A stretch of DNA of 64,000 bases from Campylobacter concisus (GCF_003048405.1 NZ_PIQS01000001.1:310001-374000), one strand, 5' to 3'. Counted from the stretch's first letter, positions 7,974-15,525 are shown. The notes: a model not told the origin generated them from the letters alone. A program made the numbers and translations.

Positions 7974-8235
7974 TTGCGTACCCCCATTTTTTATAAATGT
8001 ATATCCCATATACCCACAATAGTATAAAAATGGTTAATATTATTACGTCATACCATCGCGGCACAGTTACCACGCCGATAGCTTTTTCTATAATGCACAC
8101 TAAAGAATTAATGCTAACATAAAAGACTGCTAGAAAAATGGTATAAACAAGAAAATTCATAAGTCCCATAGCTTCCAAATTTTTTGTAATTATGAAAAAA
8201 ACAACTTCGGCTTTTTCTAGTGGTGTTTTGTCCAT
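7966..8235 (-). CDS. Small membrane protein
   Basis: This 89-aa protein has a short N-terminal cytosolic segment and two predicted membrane spans (about 25-48 and 62-82), with WYD between them and a basic C-terminus. No family is recognised. It lies 1 bp downstream of recT and overlaps the ssb start by 8 bp, so it is part of the recombination operon. Confidence 0.55.
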   Translation of the reverse strand: MDKTPLEKAEVVFFIITKNLEAMGLMNFLVYTIFLAVFYVSINSLVCIIEKAIGVVTVPRWYDVIILTIFILLWVYGIYIYKKWGYANV

Positions 8236-8236
8236 A

Positions 8237-9127
8237 TCAGCCCCTTAAATTTTCTATTAAATTGTCTATGCTGCTTGGGTCGTTTAGATAGGCAGTAGCG
8301 TCATCAATACTTAACCTCTCAACTAATTTTTCAGCCTCTATTTCACTAGCGCCTCTTTTTACCAGTTCGCTTTGTAGTAGATCGTGAGGCATTGGCTCAA
8401 CTGTCAAATTTTCTTTTACAGTTGCGATTTCAACTTCAAGGGGCGCAGCTTCGATGTATTCAGTTTGTGAATTTTTTGCACCAACTGAGCTGTTCGGTTT
8501 TTCCAAACTATTTAAAAGCTCGTTTAGTCCAGCTTTTGGCGGTGTTTTTGATTGTTCATTAGGCTCAAATGTAACAATATCCTCCGCTTCATCAGATGTT
8601 TTAAGCCCATATTTTACTTCTGGGAAAAATTCATTTATGAAAAAACTTTGCGCTCTATATTTCATCATTAGCTCTGGCATTGTTTGCCATTTTGAGCCGT
8701 TTTTACTTAGCCAGCCCTCGCGCCTTGCCATTTCCATTGTTATGGTTGTGCCTTTTAATAATTGTCCAGTTTGGGCATCTATGGCTTCACAATGTGCGCT
8801 ATTGTCATCAGGGCTTACAATAGTTTGCAATCGTCCTTTTAAAAGTCCGCTTGAGTTTAGCCTAGCAACTAAAAATTTCGTTTCAAAACTAGGCTTGCCA
8901 TGAATGATATAAATACTTTGTGCTACCTCTAAAGCGCCTATATTCATACGCTGGGCTAAATCAAGCACAATAATCGCCGTTCCGATATTTGCTGTTTCGT
9001 TACCCTTGCGTAAATGAGCTGGGAAAAAATCAGTAGCCACGAAAGCTTTGGCTTTCCTTTGTTCAAGCTCAAATTTCTTTACCTCAAGCTCCGTTTTTCT
9101 ATCTTGGTATTCTTGTAGTTGGTTCAT
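8237..9127 (-). CDS. recT: RecT-family single-strand annealing protein
   Basis: This 296-aa protein shows the RecT core: AHLRKGNETANIGTAIIVLDLAQRM (about 38-62), IHGKPSFETKFLVARLN, the domain-defining GTTITMEMARREGW, and MMKYRAQSFFINEFFPEV (about 157-174). RecT proteins anneal complementary single strands produced by a partner exonuclease. That partner is the RecE-like nuclease at 11026-11832. The acidic C-terminal region (about 195-296) is a variable tail. A GGATAAAAAA ribosome site precedes the ATG. Confidence 0.85.
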   Translation of the reverse strand: MNQLQEYQDRKTELEVKKFELEQRKAKAFVATDFFPAHLRKGNETANIGTAIIVLDLAQRMNIGALEVAQSIYIIHGKPSFETKFLVARLNSSGLLKGRLQTIVSPDDNSAHCEAIDAQTGQLLKGTTITMEMARREGWLSKNGSKWQTMPELMMKYRAQSFFINEFFPEVKYGLKTSDEAEDIVTFEPNEQSKTPPKAGLNELLNSLEKPNSSVGAKNSQTEYIEAAPLEVEIATVKENLTVEPMPHDLLQSELVKRGASEIEAEKLVERLSIDDATAYLNDPSSIDNLIENLRG

Positions 9128-9131
9128 TTTT

Positions 9132-9872
9132 TTATCCTTTCAAAATTTCATTTTGTTCCATAAAAAAGCGGTCGTCGTTCGCCACGTATGCTTCGACCGC
9201 GCCTATTGCCGTATAGACGTGTTCTAGTTGTTCTTTCGTCTGCTGCAACGCTCTAAATGTCCTCAATTCCTTATCCCTTTTTTCATTCTCTAGTTTTATG
9301 CTCTTCTTTCTGTAAAAATCCCGCTCTTTCCTCGCGTGTTCTAGTAGTGTTTTTAAGGTTTCATATCTAGGTTCGCCGTTTTTAGGTTTAAATTCGGCTA
9401 GTTCGTTTTTTAAACTAGCGATCACGGCGTTGTGTTGAGATATTTGGGATTTGTAGCCGTTGATTTGGTCGGCCTGGCGTTTGACTTCAAATTTAGCATA
9501 GGCTTCAAGGTCTGCATATTTATGAGCTAGCTCGATATTACGGGCTTTTGTTTCTTTCGCTTCGGCTAGCTGTTTTTCTCTAGCCTGCGCTATGGCTTTT
9601 GCTACTTTGCTGCGATATTCTTTCGCTACTTTGCTTTTTTTGACAAAGAAGCCGAGCATATACACGCCTTCTAAAGTCCATTTGATTGTTTTTGTGCCAA
9701 ATTTTGAGTTGGTATCTAAGAGATAATGAATGCCCTCTATAATCTCGTCTTTGTTTCTACTGAAATGTTTTGAGATTGCACTTTCGCTTACGCCGTAGTT
9801 GTTGGCAACTTGTACTGTGGGTTGAAGTCTATTTTCTGTCTGAAAATCTTGACTTGAAAATAATGAGTTCAT
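9132..9872 (-). CDS. Phage antirepressor/KilA-N-like DNA-binding coiled-coil protein
   Basis: This 246-aa protein begins with a DNA-binding domain: VANNYGVSESAISKHFSRNKDEIIEG (helix-turn-helix, about 22-48), then TKTIKWTLEGVYMLGFFVKKSKVAKEYRSKV, resembling the ORF6N/antirepressor family. A long coiled coil follows (about 90-225). A role in early gene control is inferred. Its promoter region (9873-10015) carries two TCTAA-N7-TTAGA palindromes, so it may be autoregulated or controlled by the neighbouring HTH protein. Confidence 0.6.
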   Translation of the reverse strand: MNSLFSSQDFQTENRLQPTVQVANNYGVSESAISKHFSRNKDEIIEGIHYLLDTNSKFGTKTIKWTLEGVYMLGFFVKKSKVAKEYRSKVAKAIAQAREKQLAEAKETKARNIELAHKYADLEAYAKFEVKRQADQINGYKSQISQHNAVIASLKNELAEFKPKNGEPRYETLKTLLEHARKERDFYRKKSIKLENEKRDKELRTFRALQQTKEQLEHVYTAIGAVEAYVANDDRFFMEQNEILKG

Positions 9873-9883
9873 TTTCCGACCTT

Positions 9884-9964
9884 TCTAAGTAATATTTAGA
9901 TTTTATGTCGGAATTATATATTATTATTTAGAATATGTCAAGAGATTTCTAAGTATTTTTTAGA
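9884..9964. promoter_or_regulatory. Paired palindromic operators TCTAA-N7-TTAGA
   Basis: Two 17-bp palindromes share arms TCTAA/TTAGA and a GTA start to the spacer: 9884-9900 (spacer GTAATAT) and 9948-9964 (spacer GTATTTT), 64 bp apart. Further half-sites CTAAGA lie at 9981 and 9991. They occupy the promoter region of the leftward antirepressor-like gene. They differ from the GAYAC-N5-GTRTC operators near the S24 repressor, so a second regulator is implied. Confidence 0.6.
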
Positions 9965-9997
9965 TTTTAAAAATAAAAATCTAAGAATAACTAAGAA

Positions 9998-10012
9998 CGG
10001 ACATTTTGTCCG
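9998..10012 (-). terminator. Short hairpin after the HTH gene
   Basis: The arms CGGAC/GTCCG around ATTTT lie 3 bp past the stop of the 10016-10498 gene. There is no strong T tract, so it is a weak terminator at best and could also be part of the operator region. Confidence 0.4.
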
Positions 10013-10015
10013 CTC

Positions 10016-10498
10016 TTATGATATGGCGTCTTTTATCGCATTGCGTAAGTTTTCATATTTTTCCAAGTCTTTTTTTAAACCCTCAACTTCTGCGACTAGC
10101 TTAACGGCAGCTTCTGTCATCTTGCTTATTTTTCCGTTAGATACAGCAGTGTTTAAGCTATCCGCGCTCATTCCTATCCTCTCTGCTAACTCTCTTTGAG
10201 TTATGCCTAGCTCTTTACATACACGCTTAACTATGTTTTGCTTCTCAAAATGCCACTTTACCACATAAAGCTCATCCCCGTTTTCGGTTTTAAGCGCTAT
10301 ATGCTTACCACCGCTCTTAGACGGACTAATAGGTGACCCGTATAGTGCCGAAACTTTTTGTGTTAGCTCTTCCTCTATTTTTGTATAATTCGAGTACTTT
10401 GGCTCTGTATCTAACTTTATTTTATCGACATATTTGCCAGACACAATTACTACATGGTCTATTTCATTGTCATAATATATTTCTTTTTCCTCTGCCAT
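10016..10498 (-). CDS. HTH-containing regulator with C-terminal DNA-binding domain
   Basis: This 160-aa protein has an unusual layout. The N-terminal part (about 1-85, HVVIVSGKYVDKIKLDTEP, then GGKHIALKTENGDELYVVKW) is of unknown fold. The helix-turn-helix follows at about 90-135 (NIVKRVCKELGITQRELAERIG, then DSLNTAVSNGKIS). A C-terminal coiled helix follows. It is likely a transcriptional regulator, and its position just upstream of the TCTAA-N7-TTAGA palindromes makes them its probable targets. The ATG overlaps the stop of the upstream membrane gene. Confidence 0.65.
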   Translation of the reverse strand: MAEEKEIYYDNEIDHVVIVSGKYVDKIKLDTEPKYSNYTKIEEELTQKVSALYGSPISPSKSGGKHIALKTENGDELYVVKWHFEKQNIVKRVCKELGITQRELAERIGMSADSLNTAVSNGKISKMTEAAVKLVAEVEGLKKDLEKYENLRNAIKDAIS

Positions 10499-10956
10499 TA
10501 TAAGTCCTTTTCTCTTTCTTCTTGTTTTTCTATTTTATTTAAAAGAATTTCTACCGCTTCAGTTAGTATTCTAGTTCTGCTTGCTCCTATTTGTATCCGT
10601 GCCTCATTTATTCTATTGATAATTATTTGTTCGTCCTTGTTTTTATAAAGGATAGTTATGATCACTGCTAAAAAAATAGCAAGCATAAAAGCATCATCAC
10701 CTGATCTATAAGAAAGCTTATCGAATATAAAAAGAGTAGTAAAAAAAACTGCAATGTATTTTATAATCGCATACGCTACAAATTTAAAGCTTATTAGCTC
10801 TTTAAAAAGAGTTTCTTGTAAAAAAATATCGGCTTTGTCGTAAAGATCAAGCTTTTGTAAAAACTCTTCTTTTTTTAAAGAATTTTCTTTTGGGATAAGC
10901 CACTCCTCTTCTTTTTTTAGCCTTTTATTGATATACCAACATCTAAGCAGCGCCAT
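10498..10956 (-). CDS. Membrane protein of unknown function
   Basis: This 152-aa protein has a charged N-terminus (KRLKKEEEWLIP) and two predicted membrane spans (about 56-76 and 88-105), then a cytosolic helical tail (INRINEARIQIGASRTRIL, ending in a Glu/Lys coiled coil). No family is recognised. It overlaps the HTH gene by one base and is probably co-transcribed with it from the AT-rich gap at 10957-11025. Confidence 0.5.
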   Translation of the reverse strand: MALLRCWYINKRLKKEEEWLIPKENSLKKEEFLQKLDLYDKADIFLQETLFKELISFKFVAYAIIKYIAVFFTTLFIFDKLSYRSGDDAFMLAIFLAVIITILYKNKDEQIIINRINEARIQIGASRTRILTEAVEILLNKIEKQEEREKDL

Positions 10957-11025
10957 TTCTTATACCTTTAGACAAAAATTTTCAAATTTTATTTAAAGAT
11001 TTTTAAAATAAACTTTTTCTTTAAA

Positions 11026-11832
11026 TCACGCTATCTGTTCGTAAAATTTCCACGTTGGCAGGCTCAAAGTTTGCACCGCCTCTATCTTGTCGCCGTCTTT
11101 TTTTGCATAGCCCCACCACTCGTCACGCTCGCGGCAATATTTGTAAAGCTCTAGTAATTCAAGATATGTTTTCCGTCCTTGCTCTATCGCTGCGGTGTCA
11201 AGCTCATAAAAACCTACAAAATAAGGGGCTTTTGTTTCAACGGCTATAAACAAGAAATAATTTACTTCTTTGCCTAAGCTTCTTAAAATATCACTGTAAA
11301 AAGCTGCTTGTATGTGATAGTTAAAACTAGCGACCGATCTAGCAAAGCCAGTAGCCGAAGCGTCTGAGGTTGTTTTTAGATCGATCACTGCACCCATTTT
11401 CTCATTATAAAAATCAGGGCGACATTTGACCGCTACGCCCTCTATCTCGCTAAAATAGCTTTGTTCGGCTAATCCGTCTTTTAGAAATATAGCTGTTTCA
11501 CGCATAGAATTAACAGCGTTTGCTATCTCTACGGCTGAGCCAAAAGTATCAATATCAAGCGAGGTTTTATCGCCTAAATTTTCTAAAAAGTCGTTATAAA
11601 TTGCCTTGCCCTCTTTGGTGCGTTTATCAACATCAGGCTCTACACTAAACTCATTTGAAAAATCCTTTGGCTCTAACACTAGCTTATGCACCGCAGAGCC
11701 TAGAAGCAAAGCCTTTGTAGGCTCACTTTTAAGCTCATTTTTCATTTTTAAGTGAAGTGGGCTACGTGCAAGTAGATCAAGGTCGCTCTTTGATATTTCA
11801 GGGCGTGCGTGGTACTCTTTATTTGTTAGCAT
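11026..11832 (-). CDS. RecE-like PD-(D/E)XK exonuclease
   Basis: This 268-aa protein matches the PDDEXK_3/RecE C-terminal nuclease family: SDLDLLARSPLHLK (about 16-29), GSAVHKLVLEP (His49), the catalytic CRPDFY (Asp140) and IDLKTT (Asp151 and Lys153), then HIQAAFYSDIL. The role is 5'-3' resection of double-stranded ends to make substrate for the RecT-like protein of the same operon. Such RecE/RecT pairs drive phage recombination and circularisation. The ATG lies inside the small upstream ORF. Confidence 0.88.
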   Translation of the reverse strand: MLTNKEYHARPEISKSDLDLLARSPLHLKMKNELKSEPTKALLLGSAVHKLVLEPKDFSNEFSVEPDVDKRTKEGKAIYNDFLENLGDKTSLDIDTFGSAVEIANAVNSMRETAIFLKDGLAEQSYFSEIEGVAVKCRPDFYNEKMGAVIDLKTTSDASATGFARSVASFNYHIQAAFYSDILRSLGKEVNYFLFIAVETKAPYFVGFYELDTAAIEQGRKTYLELLELYKYCRERDEWWGYAKKDGDKIEAVQTLSLPTWKFYEQIA

Positions 11833-11926
11833 TTTTTAACCTTTCTAATATCTTTTTAAAATCTTCCCAGGTCATACCAGGCTCACCAAAAAACTCAACA
11901 AGCCTCTTGAATACTAAGTAACTCAT
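11819..11926 (-). CDS. Small overlapping ORF (35 aa)
   Basis: This 35-codon frame starts at ATG 11924-11926 and reads MSYLVFKRLVEFFGEPG, then MTWEDFKKILERL. It overlaps the 3' end of the upstream gene by 32 bp and the start of the RecE-like gene by 14 bp. Tight packing and a natural composition suggest a real coupled gene, but its size makes this uncertain. Confidence 0.4.
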   Translation of the reverse strand: MSYLVFKRLVEFFGEPGMTWEDFKKILERLKNANK

Positions 11927-12242
11927 CTTTTTTTGTCTCCTCTCTTAGTTTTTTGAGTGTTTGCTTATAAGTAGTCGTGTAACTTAAAAAAGCTTCGTTG
12001 CTTATACCTACTTCAACGCATAGTACATACACCAAAGCTGCATAAGCAAAAAAGTCTTGGCTGCACCTTTCTATTAATAAGTCGATTATCGCTCCAGTGT
12101 TCTCAAAAAGAGCGTTTTTAAACGTGTCGTCATAGCGGTTATAAACTGCCAAAATATCACTTATTAGCTCGTCGTATTCTTGCTCGAAATTTATATTTTT
12201 TACGTCACTTTCGGCACACGCTAAGTCATGGCTCAAACTCAT
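11895..12242 (-). CDS. Hypothetical phage early protein
   Basis: This 115-aa acidic, helical soluble protein (NFEQEYDELISDILAVYNRYDD, then AALVYVLCVEVGISNEAF) has no family I recognise. It has an AAAAGGAGTTAAAA ribosome site that overlaps the stop of a 29-aa leader ORF, so translation is probably coupled. Confidence 0.55.
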   Translation of the reverse strand: MSLSHDLACAESDVKNINFEQEYDELISDILAVYNRYDDTFKNALFENTGAIIDLLIERCSQDFFAYAALVYVLCVEVGISNEAFLSYTTTYKQTLKKLREETKKDELLSIQEAC

Positions 12243-12244
12243 TT

Positions 12245-12334
12245 TTAACTCCTTTTGATATTTAAATAGGCAATATTCTTTATCTCGCCGCCATTACTGA
12301 AAAGCACCCTAAAAAATTTAATTAGCTTTTTCAT
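12245..12334 (-). CDS. Small basic ORF (29 aa) leading the early operon
   Basis: The frame starts at ATG 12332-12334 after a strong AAAGGAGCTAGAG site and reads MKKLIKFFRVLFSNGGEI, then KNIAYLNIKRS. Its stop codon is embedded in the ribosome site of the next gene. It is probably the first translated ORF of the leftward early transcript, either a genuine micro-protein or a coupling leader. Confidence 0.45.
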   Translation of the reverse strand: MKKLIKFFRVLFSNGGEIKNIAYLNIKRS

Positions 12335-12342
12335 CTCTAGCT

Positions 12343-12645
12343 CCTTTTCCTAATAGAAACCTTGCTCGCCACCGCCAGCTAGATGTTAGAAATCAATTTA
12401 TACTTAAAGGAAAAATTTGTATATGAAATAATGTGTAGCAGGCTTTCGCCTACTCTAAGCAAGCAAGGCTTTTATTAGAAAAAGTAGTGTTTTTCGTTTT
12501 ATTAATAACCCTGTGAAAAACTATCCTAAATCAGGGCTAATACCGAATAGCGACGTTTCGGCTCGCTATATCCGCTTCAGATTGAAACGTGATTAACCTG
12601 CAACTCGCAGGAGGCTCACTCTGTCAGCTTACGCTTGAAGCCTAC
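12343..12645. ncRNA. Structured non-coding region at the head of the early operon
   Basis: No gene is seen in this part of the 459-bp gap, but inverted repeats are dense. An imperfect 25-bp pair (about 20 matches) lies at about 12347-12371 and 12464-12488. At 12543-12569 two mutually exclusive hairpins overlap: CCGAA/TTCGG (12543-12561) and ATAGCGA/TCGCTAT (12547-12569). A CCTGC/GCAGG hairpin follows at 12597-12611 and an AGGCT/AGCCT pair at 12612-12643. It could be an attenuator-like leader of the leftward transcript, a small RNA, or a protein-binding site. Confidence 0.4.
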
Positions 12646-12671
12646 AAAACGTTTTTTGTTTTGATGAGAGA

Positions 12672-12723
12672 ATGATACAATACGTGTCCTTATTGTTTCC
12701 TTAAAAATGATACATTATGTGTC
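12672..12723. promoter_or_regulatory. Left operator pair of the S24 repressor
   Basis: Two copies ATGATACAATACGTGTC (12672-12688) and ATGATACATTATGTGTC (12707-12723) lie 35 bp apart. Their core GATAC-N5-GTGTC matches two sites beside the repressor gene; the first is the exact reverse complement of 16572-16588. On the minus strand the word TGTATCAT within each looks like an extended -10 box for the leftward early promoter, so binding would block that promoter. Confidence 0.7.
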
Positions 12724-12757
12724 AAAAACAGATGCTGTATTAAAATGGTGTTTGTGA

Positions 12758-12763
12758 TATAAT
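12758..12763 (+). promoter_or_regulatory. -10 box for the Sel1-type gene
   Basis: TATAAT in the context TTTGTGATATAATTTT lies 31 bp before the ATG at 12794, and a TTTTAAAGGAG ribosome site follows. The left operators sit 35-86 bp upstream. Confidence 0.6.
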
Positions 12764-12793
12764 TTTTGATTAATTTGTTTTAAAGGAGTTGCA

Positions 12794-13600
12794 ATGCAAG
12801 TGTCCAGAGTTTTGTTGGTTTTGTGCCTTGGTGCTATTTTTTCTTGTGCCGAAGTTTGTGAGGATTATCAATATAAGTTACAAGAATACGAATTCCAACA
12901 AATATCGACATTCAAAGCAACCCATAAAAATGCTACAGATGATGAACTTTGGAATATCGCAGCCAAGGAATGCGAGGGAAATAAACCGACAGCGATCCCC
13001 TCATGCATATATCTCTATAAAAACATTCTGAAACAAAATTTTGAGAATAAAAATGTATCTAAAATTAACATTATTAATGTATTGGATAACATTATAGACT
13101 TTTATATAGCGCAAGACAAAACTAAGAAAGAGACAGAAGCAAATTTTTCAAATTACAAAATTGCTACTATAGTACAATACAAAAGAGAAGTAGTAAAAGC
13201 TTTGCATGATAGTGGATATTTTACAAAAGAGCAGTATAAAGCGCTAAGTGATCTTTCTGATGCCATGTTAATGGTTTCTGCGTTTGCTGCTTGCCCTGAT
13301 AAATACGACCCAACTAAAACGCAACCTTTCTTGCCAGACGATAAAATAAATGATGCTTGTTTGTGTCTTTTAAAACAACAATTGCTTATAAAAGAAGGGG
13401 ATTATTTGACGGCTACAAAAATTAGTGAACTTTTATGTAAAAAATATAAAGATGATGCATCTTGTTTTGTAGCTGGTATAGCGTATAAAGATGGGCTTGG
13501 TGTTAGGTTTGACATTTTAAAAGCAAAAGAATTCTTTGGACTAGCTTGCGATTATGGCAACCAAGACGGATGTTCTAAATACAAGGCTTTATCTTATTAA
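12794..13600 (+). CDS. Secreted cysteine-rich protein with Sel1-like repeat
   Basis: This 268-aa protein has a Sec signal peptide (LLVLCLGAIFSCAEVC). The middle is helical with paired cysteines. The C-terminus carries a Sel1-like repeat (CFVAGIAYKDGLGVRFDILKAK, then FFGLACDYGNQDGCSKYKAL), a fold common in Campylobacter and Helicobacter periplasmic proteins. It is the only rightward gene between the operators and the repressor and has its own promoter, so it may be expressed in the lysogen. It ends 4 bp inside the convergent nuclease gene. Lysogenic conversion is an inference. Confidence 0.65.
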   Translation: MQVSRVLLVLCLGAIFSCAEVCEDYQYKLQEYEFQQISTFKATHKNATDDELWNIAAKECEGNKPTAIPSCIYLYKNILKQNFENKNVSKINIINVLDNIIDFYIAQDKTKKETEANFSNYKIATIVQYKREVVKALHDSGYFTKEQYKALSDLSDAMLMVSAFAACPDKYDPTKTQPFLPDDKINDACLCLLKQQLLIKEGDYLTATKISELLCKKYKDDASCFVAGIAYKDGLGVRFDILKAKEFFGLACDYGNQDGCSKYKALSY

Positions 13601-14058
13601 CGTTTTCGCCACTCCCACGGCGGAGTAGGATTACTACTCTGCCAAAGCCCTCGCTTATTCTCACGAGCCAGCTTTTCTTGATCTACATATATTTTAGAGT
13701 ATTTTACATAAGCCCAAGCGTAGCCATTTAGCACCATTTGAGCGTTTATATCTTGCCCTTTATAGTAAATATTGCCTAGCGTGCGTTTGTATCTATCTTT
13801 GCCCTTTGGCTCTACTTCTACCATTTGTCCTGCGATCAAATTTGCTAAAAACTGCTTTGATCTTTGTCCGTAGTCTTGCTTTTTCTCTGGAGCGTCAATG
13901 CCGTATAGTCTGACCTTTGTTTGCTCTTTGCCGCTTAGCACAGTGATAGTGTCGCCGTCGTGGACGGAAATGACCTTAACGATTAGAGCTAAAGCTGATG
14001 TTGGCGGTATTAACGTTAATAGTAGAGTTGCTATCGTATTTTTTATAAATACTTTCAT
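13597..14058 (-). CDS. Exported thermonuclease (SNase family)
   Basis: This 153-aa protein starts at MKVFIKNT with a signal peptide of about 24 residues, followed by a staphylococcal-nuclease domain: VHDGDTITV (Asp34, Asp36), VRLYGIDAPE (Arg50, Asp55, Glu58) and DRYKRTLG (Arg92), then the conserved NGYAWAY. All catalytic residues are present. It is inferred to be a secreted or periplasmic Ca-dependent nuclease that cuts DNA or RNA. It overlaps the end of the three-TM gene upstream by 83 bp in another frame. It might degrade incoming phage DNA or serve nutrition. Confidence 0.8.
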   Translation of the reverse strand: MKVFIKNTIATLLLTLIPPTSALALIVKVISVHDGDTITVLSGKEQTKVRLYGIDAPEKKQDYGQRSKQFLANLIAGQMVEVEPKGKDRYKRTLGNIYYKGQDINAQMVLNGYAWAYVKYSKIYVDQEKLARENKRGLWQSSNPTPPWEWRKR

Positions 14059-14884
14059 GTGATACAGATACTGCAAAAAGCACCAATATTAGTATTATCG
14101 CAGCCAAATTAAAATATGAAATATGTGGGTCTAATACGCTATTATTTTCATTATTTCTTGTTATGCTTTTTACAAAATTAAATAAAAATAATAAAATATT
14201 CGTTATAAAAAAGCCTATTATTATAGATATAAGCAAAAGCTTATAAATACTTGCCTTATCTATATTTTGCAAAACGGAATTTGAAAAAACTAGCCCGCTT
14301 ACGAAAGTAAGGATAATTGCGGCAAATATACCCAAGATAGTAATATAATCTCTTTGTATGTTTTTAGAAGTGGCAGAAAATTCATTAAGGGAGGTTTTTG
14401 CTTGCATAATTTTCTCTTCTAAAGCCAGCTGCACTCTTGTATTGTCGGTTATTCTGGCTATTTCTAGATTAATATGATCTCTTAATTTAAATAATTTTTC
14501 CATGTGAGCAAATCCGCCGCCAGCTCTTGCTCTTATATATACCATTTCTATTTTACTGGCAATAGATTGTAATAATGCCTCTTCTATTTTATTGCCTACT
14601 CCGTCGATATTCTTAGTTTTTAAAAGATCATTTTTCTTTTTTATAATAAACCTAGATACTATTGTGTATGGATGTCTGTAATTGCTATCTTCATATAATT
14701 TACCCAAAAGATCTATGACTAATTCGTATTCAGTATCCTTATTGTCTTCTAAATTTGAAAGATCTTTTAGAATATTGGTTTCAGTACTAATTTTTTTACT
14801 GCTTGTGCTTGCCAAAACCTCAAGTATTTTATTTAAAAGCTTTTCTTGTTCTTCTTCCTTTTTAGCGGCGCTATCCTCTGGCAT
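13976..14884 (-). CDS. Three-TM coiled-coil protein paired with Panacea, candidate toxin/effector
   Basis: This 302-aa protein starts at MPEDSAAKKEEEQ (ATG at 14884, overlapping the Panacea gene by 14 bp); a longer upstream frame is rejected because it runs through that gene. Residues 1-175 are charged helices. Membrane spans are predicted at about 181-202 (YITILGIFAAIILTFVSGLV), 214-238 and 257-276, with a short Asn/Ser-rich tail. I recognise no family. Established work on Panacea (PanAT) systems shows antitoxins encoded next to diverse toxins, including membrane-acting ones. That context makes this the likely toxin; its activity is inferred. Confidence 0.6.
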   Translation of the reverse strand: MPEDSAAKKEEEQEKLLNKILEVLASTSSKKISTETNILKDLSNLEDNKDTEYELVIDLLGKLYEDSNYRHPYTIVSRFIIKKKNDLLKTKNIDGVGNKIEEALLQSIASKIEMVYIRARAGGGFAHMEKLFKLRDHINLEIARITDNTRVQLALEEKIMQAKTSLNEFSATSKNIQRDYITILGIFAAIILTFVSGLVFSNSVLQNIDKASIYKLLLISIIIGFFITNILLFLFNFVKSITRNNENNSVLDPHISYFNLAAIILILVLFAVSVSHESIYKKYDSNSTINVNTANISFSSNR

Positions 14885-15341
14885 TTTGCACTCCCGCCTC
14901 TTGTAATATGAATTCAGGAGAGATTGCTCCAAACGGCCTTTGGCTGTATGTCCTCTCCCAAGCACCACCGACCCTATGGGAATAATCTACCAAAACCCAC
15001 GGGTTTATCCTTATTAGCCCTAAAATCGTCTGATTGACGTTTTCGTTCTCTTCATCGCTTAAAGGCATTCCGTTTTCGTTAGTCATAGAAAAAGGAGTTT
15101 CTACCTCTTGCGTATGAATGGGCGTTCCTCCGTATACGGAGTATTGGTAATATGTTTCTGGATTTACTGGACCGTGCATCCATGCTTCAAAAGATGTGCG
15201 ATCAACTAAAAATAGTCTATTGTTTTGCAAAAAAATTAAATTTACGAAATATAATATTTTTTGGAGGTGCAAATTGCTTACGGGGGTTCCATTGCTAATG
15301 CCTATATTTATAATTCTTCTGGCTAAGTCTATGGCTCTCAT
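14871..15341 (-). CDS. Panacea-domain (DUF4065/SocA-like) protein, candidate antitoxin
   Basis: This 156-aa protein has the full Panacea signature: IDLARRIINIGISNG, LHLQKILYFVNLIFLQ, FEAWMHGPVNPETYYQY (the WxxGPV block) and later IRINPWVLVDYSHR. Panacea domains act as antitoxins that bind and neutralise unrelated toxins, and some are proteolysis adaptors like SocA. It is the first gene of a two-gene leftward operon whose second gene encodes a membrane protein. A GAAAGGAGCAAAA ribosome site supports the start, and a palindrome lies at the promoter. Confidence 0.8.
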   Translation of the reverse strand: MRAIDLARRIINIGISNGTPVSNLHLQKILYFVNLIFLQNNRLFLVDRTSFEAWMHGPVNPETYYQYSVYGGTPIHTQEVETPFSMTNENGMPLSDEENENVNQTILGLIRINPWVLVDYSHRVGGAWERTYSQRPFGAISPEFILQEAGVQNARG

Positions 15342-15373
15342 TTTTTGCTCCTTTCAATAAAAAAATCAATGAA

Positions 15374-15405
15374 ATTATATTAAATTTTTAAGACATTTTG
15401 TGTCT
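15374..15405 (-). promoter_or_regulatory. Promoter and palindrome of the Panacea operon
   Basis: On the minus strand TATAAT (15379-15374) lies 33 bp upstream of the Panacea ATG. Just upstream is the 15-bp palindrome AGACA-N5-TGTCT (15391-15405), overlapping the -35/spacer zone. This layout fits autoregulation by the antitoxin or another repressor. The palindrome is related to, but not a match for, the S24 operators. Confidence 0.5.
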
Positions 15406-15525
15406 AATTATGGTTTAAAAGTATAAAATTTTAAAAGAACTGTTAAAAAAAAATTGTGAATTATATCAAAAAATAAACTATTTTTATACTTATTTTAGCA
15501 AAAAATATACTATATTGAGCTGAAA

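Noticed and set aside
13597..14076. Longer start (MQYLYHM) for the thermonuclease
   Set aside because: MKVFIKNT at 14058 gives a standard signal peptide and less overlap with the upstream gene.
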